Of a stretch of DNA of 64,000 nt, positions 60,826-64,000 are shown one piece after another. The notes beneath the pieces were generated by a model. It had not been told where the DNA came from and made no database searches. It saw only the letters and a program-made list of their open reading frames with translations. The translations under genes were made by a program, and so were the position numbers. This DNA is from Bacteroidales bacterium (GTDB lineage Bacteria > Bacteroidota > Bacteroidia > Bacteroidales > F082). Position 1 is the first letter of the stretch, and every line of letters starts with the position of its first letter. The stretch is taken from assembly GCA_021647205.1 (NCBI GenBank), contig JAKIVD010000003.1:1-64000 (forward strand). The letters are read 5' to 3'.

Positions 60826-62025
60826 CTACCGCATCAGGTGTCTCTCAACAGCGTTGATTACAGAGCCTATCAGGTAGGCGTTTTGGCCAAGACTTGAAAT
60901 CTCAATTTTCAGGGAGTTTTTGATCTCCGGCAGGCAATATTTATTTAACGCATGTTCGAGGGGAATCGTCAGTAACTGGCGCGCCTGCGTTAGTTTACCA
61001 CCGAGGATAATCATTTCGGGATTCAGTACTTGCGCAAGCATGGCAATTCCTTTTCCCAGTTGAAGCCCCATTTCGATAATCATGTCGATGGCAAACTGAT
61101 CGCCTTGCAAAGCGGCTTCAATAATAATTGTGGTGAGGGCCAATTCGGGATGTGCCCCCACTTTTTTCGAGATGACCGATTGCCCCCCCTTGGCCAGTCC
61201 CGAGATAACAAGCCGTTCGAGCGCCATGCCCGAGGCAATGGTTTCGAGGCAACCATGTTTGCCACAATGGCAAAGCAAACCGTTTTCAACCACAGGGATA
61301 TGGCTGAATTCGCCCGAAAAGCCCCGTGAGCCATAATACAGTTTTCCGTTGAGAACCATGCCGGACCCAAGCCCCTGCCCAAGGTGAAGGACCAGGACAT
61401 GTTTCTTGTTTTTCGCCTTCCCGAACCAAAGTTCAGCAAGGGTCTGGGCCTGCGTGTCGTTGATCAGGAATACCGGCTTCCCGAATTTCCTGCGTAGAAT
61501 GTCGCCAAGCGATTCGTTTTCAAGAACAAGGTAAGTGTAGTTGGCGCCTTTTTCAGGATCGACAAGGCCGGGGATGTCGATGCCAACAGCCATCAATCGG
61601 TCAATGTCAAAGTTTAATTCTGCTATCGTTTCCAGGGCCAGGGTGTAGATTTTGTCAACAAAGCTGCGGGTGTTTTCAAGTTTGATATCGAACTGTTTAA
61701 AACCGTCAAGGCTGTTGTTCCTCGCATTGAGTATGGCCATTTGAGTTGATACACGGTCAACATCAATGCCCAGTATGTAGAAAGCATCTTTCTTTATAAC
61801 AAACAATTCCGTTTCAGGGCTCCCGTCAGGGGTGTCGTTTCCCCCTTTTTCTATTAGCCCTTCTTCAATCAGCTCGTTTATCAGTTCGCTTAATACGGTG
61901 ATGTTCAATGATGTTTCATCCATCAAAGATGCAGCATTCAACGCTCCTCTTAGGTAAAGAAGATGAAGGATGTGGTTTTTACAGTTTCGCTTTTTATCCT
62001 TTTTCGAGAAGTTTAGATGAGTCAT
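60826..62025 (-). CDS. ROK-family protein (NagC/XylR-like repressor or sugar kinase)
   Basis: 399 aa. N-terminal winged-helix-like segment (about 10-60: HLLYLRGALNAASLMDETSLNITVLSELINEL) followed by a ROK sugar-binding kinase fold: GIDVDRVSTQMAIL (phosphate loop region), VFLINDTQAQTLAE, LGQGLGSGMVLNG, GEFSHIP and the zinc site CHCGKHGCLE (residues 252-261). The wHTH-ROK layout fits a transcription factor that senses sugar or sugar-phosphate; kinase residues look intact, so a kinase role is not excluded. Target genes unknown. Confidence 0.85.
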   Translation of the reverse strand: MTHLNFSKKDKKRNCKNHILHLLYLRGALNAASLMDETSLNITVLSELINELIEEGLIEKGGNDTPDGSPETELFVIKKDAFYILGIDVDRVSTQMAILNARNNSLDGFKQFDIKLENTRSFVDKIYTLALETIAELNFDIDRLMAVGIDIPGLVDPEKGANYTYLVLENESLGDILRRKFGKPVFLINDTQAQTLAELWFGKAKNKKHVLVLHLGQGLGSGMVLNGKLYYGSRGFSGEFSHIPVVENGLLCHCGKHGCLETIASGMALERLVISGLAKGGQSVISKKVGAHPELALTTIIIEAALQGDQFAIDMIIEMGLQLGKGIAMLAQVLNPEMIILGGKLTQARQLLTIPLEHALNKYCLPEIKNSLKIEISSLGQNAYLIGSVINAVERHLMR

Positions 62026-62321
62026 TTTATAGTAGAAATACGGTGTTCTAAAAGTACTGCTTTTTTTTAAAAAGTCAAGTTGTTTTTAAAGAAACTGAAA
62101 AGAAGCCGGCTGAAAAGTACCTTTTTGTGTCAATTCAGCCTTAATAATCACGGATATAAACTGATGAAAGCTAAACCGGAGGTGAAGCCCCCCTTAGCCA
62201 CCGGCCAGTAAAAAAATGTTTCAGGAACAAGGGGGTAAACGCTTTGTTTTAAGGCAGGTGTTTGGTTTGGTGTTTTCAAGGGCACCGGTTGCCAGAAATC
62301 GTTTATTGGTTTGAAGTTTGC
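62026..62321. other. Spacer between the ROK gene and the T9SS plug gene
   Basis: 296 bp with no plausible gene. GGCTGAA (62108-62114) and TTCAGCC (62134-62140) form a 7-bp inverted repeat with a 19-nt loop. No clear promoter box or T-tailed terminator. Confidence 0.4.
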
Positions 62322-63602
62322 CTATTTTGTGCGGTCTTCAACAGAGTTAATTTTTGCATATCCTACCAGCCGGTCGTATTCGGGAACTTTCTCACGGTAG
62401 TACACATAAAACGTATAATCGTTGTCGGTTTCCCAGTGGTCCCCCTCGATAAGGGTAACATCGCCCCGGGTTTTCCCCTGTGGCACAACTGCGTACATAT
62501 AATCGTAATATCCTTGCTTAAGCAAAAGGTCACCGCGGTACATCCGGGTATCCGGATCATACCTCATTTTATTTTTCTTGTCCAGTTTCCAATCGTTTAA
62601 AGCACCCAGTATGTATATGTCCGCATTCCTGATCAGGTTATATTTTAAGGAGAAATCAACCCAGGCATATTCGCCTTCGATAGTGGTATTCTGATCCTTT
62701 CGGGCCTTGACGAGCCTTTTGCCGTTGATGTCTTCAACCACCTCGTAAGGTTTATGGGCTTTGGGGTAATCGGTATGGAGGATAACATTATAGCCGTTCT
62801 CATCGCTGATGATGCGGCGGATGTACATGCTCTGGTACCAGAAACTTTTCATGTCGAAATTCCGGAACTGGTTGCCGCCGTCAAAAACAATGCCGTCAGC
62901 ATAATTGTATTCCAGTTGGTTCATCATTATTGAAGTAGGTTTCAATCCGCTTTTCATATTGTCCCACCTTCCGTTTTGCCTGATGCTCACACTGATGCGT
63001 TCTTCAGGTTCCGCATTGAAAAGGTCGGGTGTGAAAAGCATCAGGTCGATTTGCTGTTTTTTTCTTGTGAACAAAAGGTTTTTCGGGTAGTAGGGGATTG
63101 TTGCTTCAACCCTGACCAGTTGTTCTACCACGAAAAAACGGCGGGTAAAGACTACATTCTCGTCATTGGGTGTGTCCACGTACACCTTTAATATGTAGTT
63201 GCCGGATAATTTGATGCGCACCTCCGGATCGGGGAAAACAAGTTCGTAATGGATGTAGGCAGGTATGGCATTGAATGAGAAAGCATAATCAAGAATCTCG
63301 CCCTCATAAAACCCGTCAAGATATTCCATCTGTTCCAGGTCAGATGTTTCCCAGTCCTTTGTGCAATGAACCAGCGTGTACCTGAACAGGTAGGACTCTT
63401 CACTAAAATCATCGAAAGAAAGCCTTAGCCTGTCGTTCGAACCCAGGCGGATAACCGGTGGGTTCAACTGACCGGAAACATGGTGCAGCAATACGGTCTG
63501 AATATTATTGTCGTAGATACTGTCGTCATTCTTAACCTTTTGTGCGAAAATACCGTTGGTTAACAGCAACAGTAAATACACCGGAATCAGTCTGTACATC
63601 AT
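62322..63602 (-). CDS. DUF5103 family protein, T9SS translocon plug
   Basis: 426 aa with signal peptide (YLLLLLTNGIFAQ). DUF5103 proteins correspond to the Plug subunit found on SprA, the T9SS outer-membrane translocon, which seals the channel between secretion events. Sequence support: YLFRYTLVHCTKDWETSDLEQMEYLDGF, typical of the family, and an Ig-like/carbohydrate-binding-like C-terminal part (about 320-410: NADIYILGALNDWKLDKKNKMRYDPDTRMYRGDLLLKQG). It fits the T9SS cargo in this window. Monocistronic; divergent from nqrA. Confidence 0.85.
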   Translation of the reverse strand: MMYRLIPVYLLLLLTNGIFAQKVKNDDSIYDNNIQTVLLHHVSGQLNPPVIRLGSNDRLRLSFDDFSEESYLFRYTLVHCTKDWETSDLEQMEYLDGFYEGEILDYAFSFNAIPAYIHYELVFPDPEVRIKLSGNYILKVYVDTPNDENVVFTRRFFVVEQLVRVEATIPYYPKNLLFTRKKQQIDLMLFTPDLFNAEPEERISVSIRQNGRWDNMKSGLKPTSIMMNQLEYNYADGIVFDGGNQFRNFDMKSFWYQSMYIRRIISDENGYNVILHTDYPKAHKPYEVVEDINGKRLVKARKDQNTTIEGEYAWVDFSLKYNLIRNADIYILGALNDWKLDKKNKMRYDPDTRMYRGDLLLKQGYYDYMYAVVPQGKTRGDVTLIEGDHWETDNDYTFYVYYREKVPEYDRLVGYAKINSVEDRTK

Positions 63603-63742
63603 GTTAATTTATGAAAATGTGAAAGTAAACTTTTTTGTTTATTTAGAGTGGATAAAAATTTGATAAAATTGAAATTTAGCGAATAATGCAAAGGTTAATT
63701 ATCTAAATTCGCCAACTAAATAACACATGAATATATACGCGT

Positions 63743-64000
63743 ATGTCAACCGTTTATTCTATTAAAAAAGGCCTCGACATCAAGCTGATCGGCGGGCCAC
63801 AAAAAACCGTTGTTGACTTAAAAGCCCAAAGGTTTGCCATTAAACCACCCGATTTCACAGGCTGTTTTCCTAAAATGCTGGTCAAAGAAGGTGATGAGGT
63901 AAAAGCTGGTTCACCCTTGTTTTTTGATAAATACAGGGATGATATTTTATTCACAGCGCCGGTAAGTGGTAAAGTCCTGACGGTAAAAAGAGGTGCAAAA
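63743..64000 (+). CDS. nqrA: Na+-translocating NADH:quinone reductase subunit A (5' part)
   Basis: 86 codons from the ATG at 63743 to the window edge. Start MSTVYSIKKGLDIKLIGGPQ and the following KPPDFTGCFPKMLVKEGDEVKAG match NqrA, the quinone-binding cytoplasmic subunit of Na+-NQR; the segment VKAGSPLFFDKYRDDILFTAPVSGKV resembles the biotin-carrier-like barrel of NqrA. The rest of the nqr operon would lie to the right. Indicates a sodium-based respiratory chain. Divergent from the plug gene. Confidence 0.93.
   Translation, partial: MSTVYSIKKGLDIKLIGGPQKTVVDLKAQRFAIKPPDFTGCFPKMLVKEGDEVKAGSPLFFDKYRDDILFTAPVSGKVLTVKRGAK

Overview
The window looks like chromosomal DNA of a Bacteroidota member, probably class Bacteroidia (Bacteroidales/Marinilabiliales-like). 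The evidence is Bacteroidota-type promoters (TAnnTTTG -7 boxes, twice with a TTG 19 nt upstream), few Shine-Dalgarno sequences, a type IX secretion (T9SS) cargo protein and the T9SS plug protein (DUF5103), a lipid A operon with two lpxD-like genes, flexirubin/dialkylresorcinol-type genes and an nqrA gene. I see no integrase, intact transposase or CRISPR array.

Layout. 1-7600: clpP (cut by the window edge), tig, tRNA-Leu, an acyltransferase, a bile-acid-symporter-family carrier, a DUF5723 protein and an orphan OppC-type permease. 7737-15103: tRNA-His with a terminator, gyrB, and a large TPR protein paired with an outer-membrane beta-barrel. 15551-20889: surface polysaccharide genes (Wzx-like flippase, a double-module Wzz, a Wzy/WaaL-like protein). 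20894-25780 (minus strand): lpxD, lpxC, fabZ, lpxA, efp and a second lpxD-like gene. 25899-35191: secreted and outer-membrane proteins of unknown role around a biosynthetic trio (FAD oxidoreductase, C45 acyltransferase/hydrolase, PaaK-like ligase), a TIGR01777 epimerase and a truncated yccF. 35348-37363: a T9SS-exported Omp28-like protein. 37595-49653: DarA, DarB, a hotdog dehydratase, a small protein, a BtrH-like acyltransferase, an ABC-2 exporter, a thioesterase, two fused ketosynthases and an ACP. 49737-63602: two PlsC paralogues, an M16 peptidase, a lipoprotein, dnaX, a deacetylase-like protein, a FemAB/GNAT protein, upp, a MacB-like permease, a ROK protein and the T9SS plug. nqrA starts at 63743.

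The most striking region is 37.6-49.7 kb. The genes fit a flexirubin-like pathway: an aryl-polyene chain made by ketosynthase, ACP and dehydratase; a dialkylresorcinol made by DarA/DarB; joining by BtrH and/or C45 enzymes; export by the ABC system. No ammonia-lyase, dedicated ketoreductase, glycosyltransferase or MMPL exporter is present here, so the pathway is reduced or split. Both ketosynthases are fused to a second ketosynthase-like domain that appears to lack the catalytic Cys (chain-length-factor-like). Both junctions carry the same simple repeat (GGGAGTCGGAAGTC). In the first protein about 94 residues of linker are translated from three simple-repeat families, including twelve heptamers whose copy-number change would shift the frame. 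Related simple repeats, and an orphan T9SS sorting-domain remnant, lie in nearby spacers. A second fusion, the tandem Wzz protein, has an A11 tract at its module junction; one base of slippage either way would give a normal-length single Wzz.
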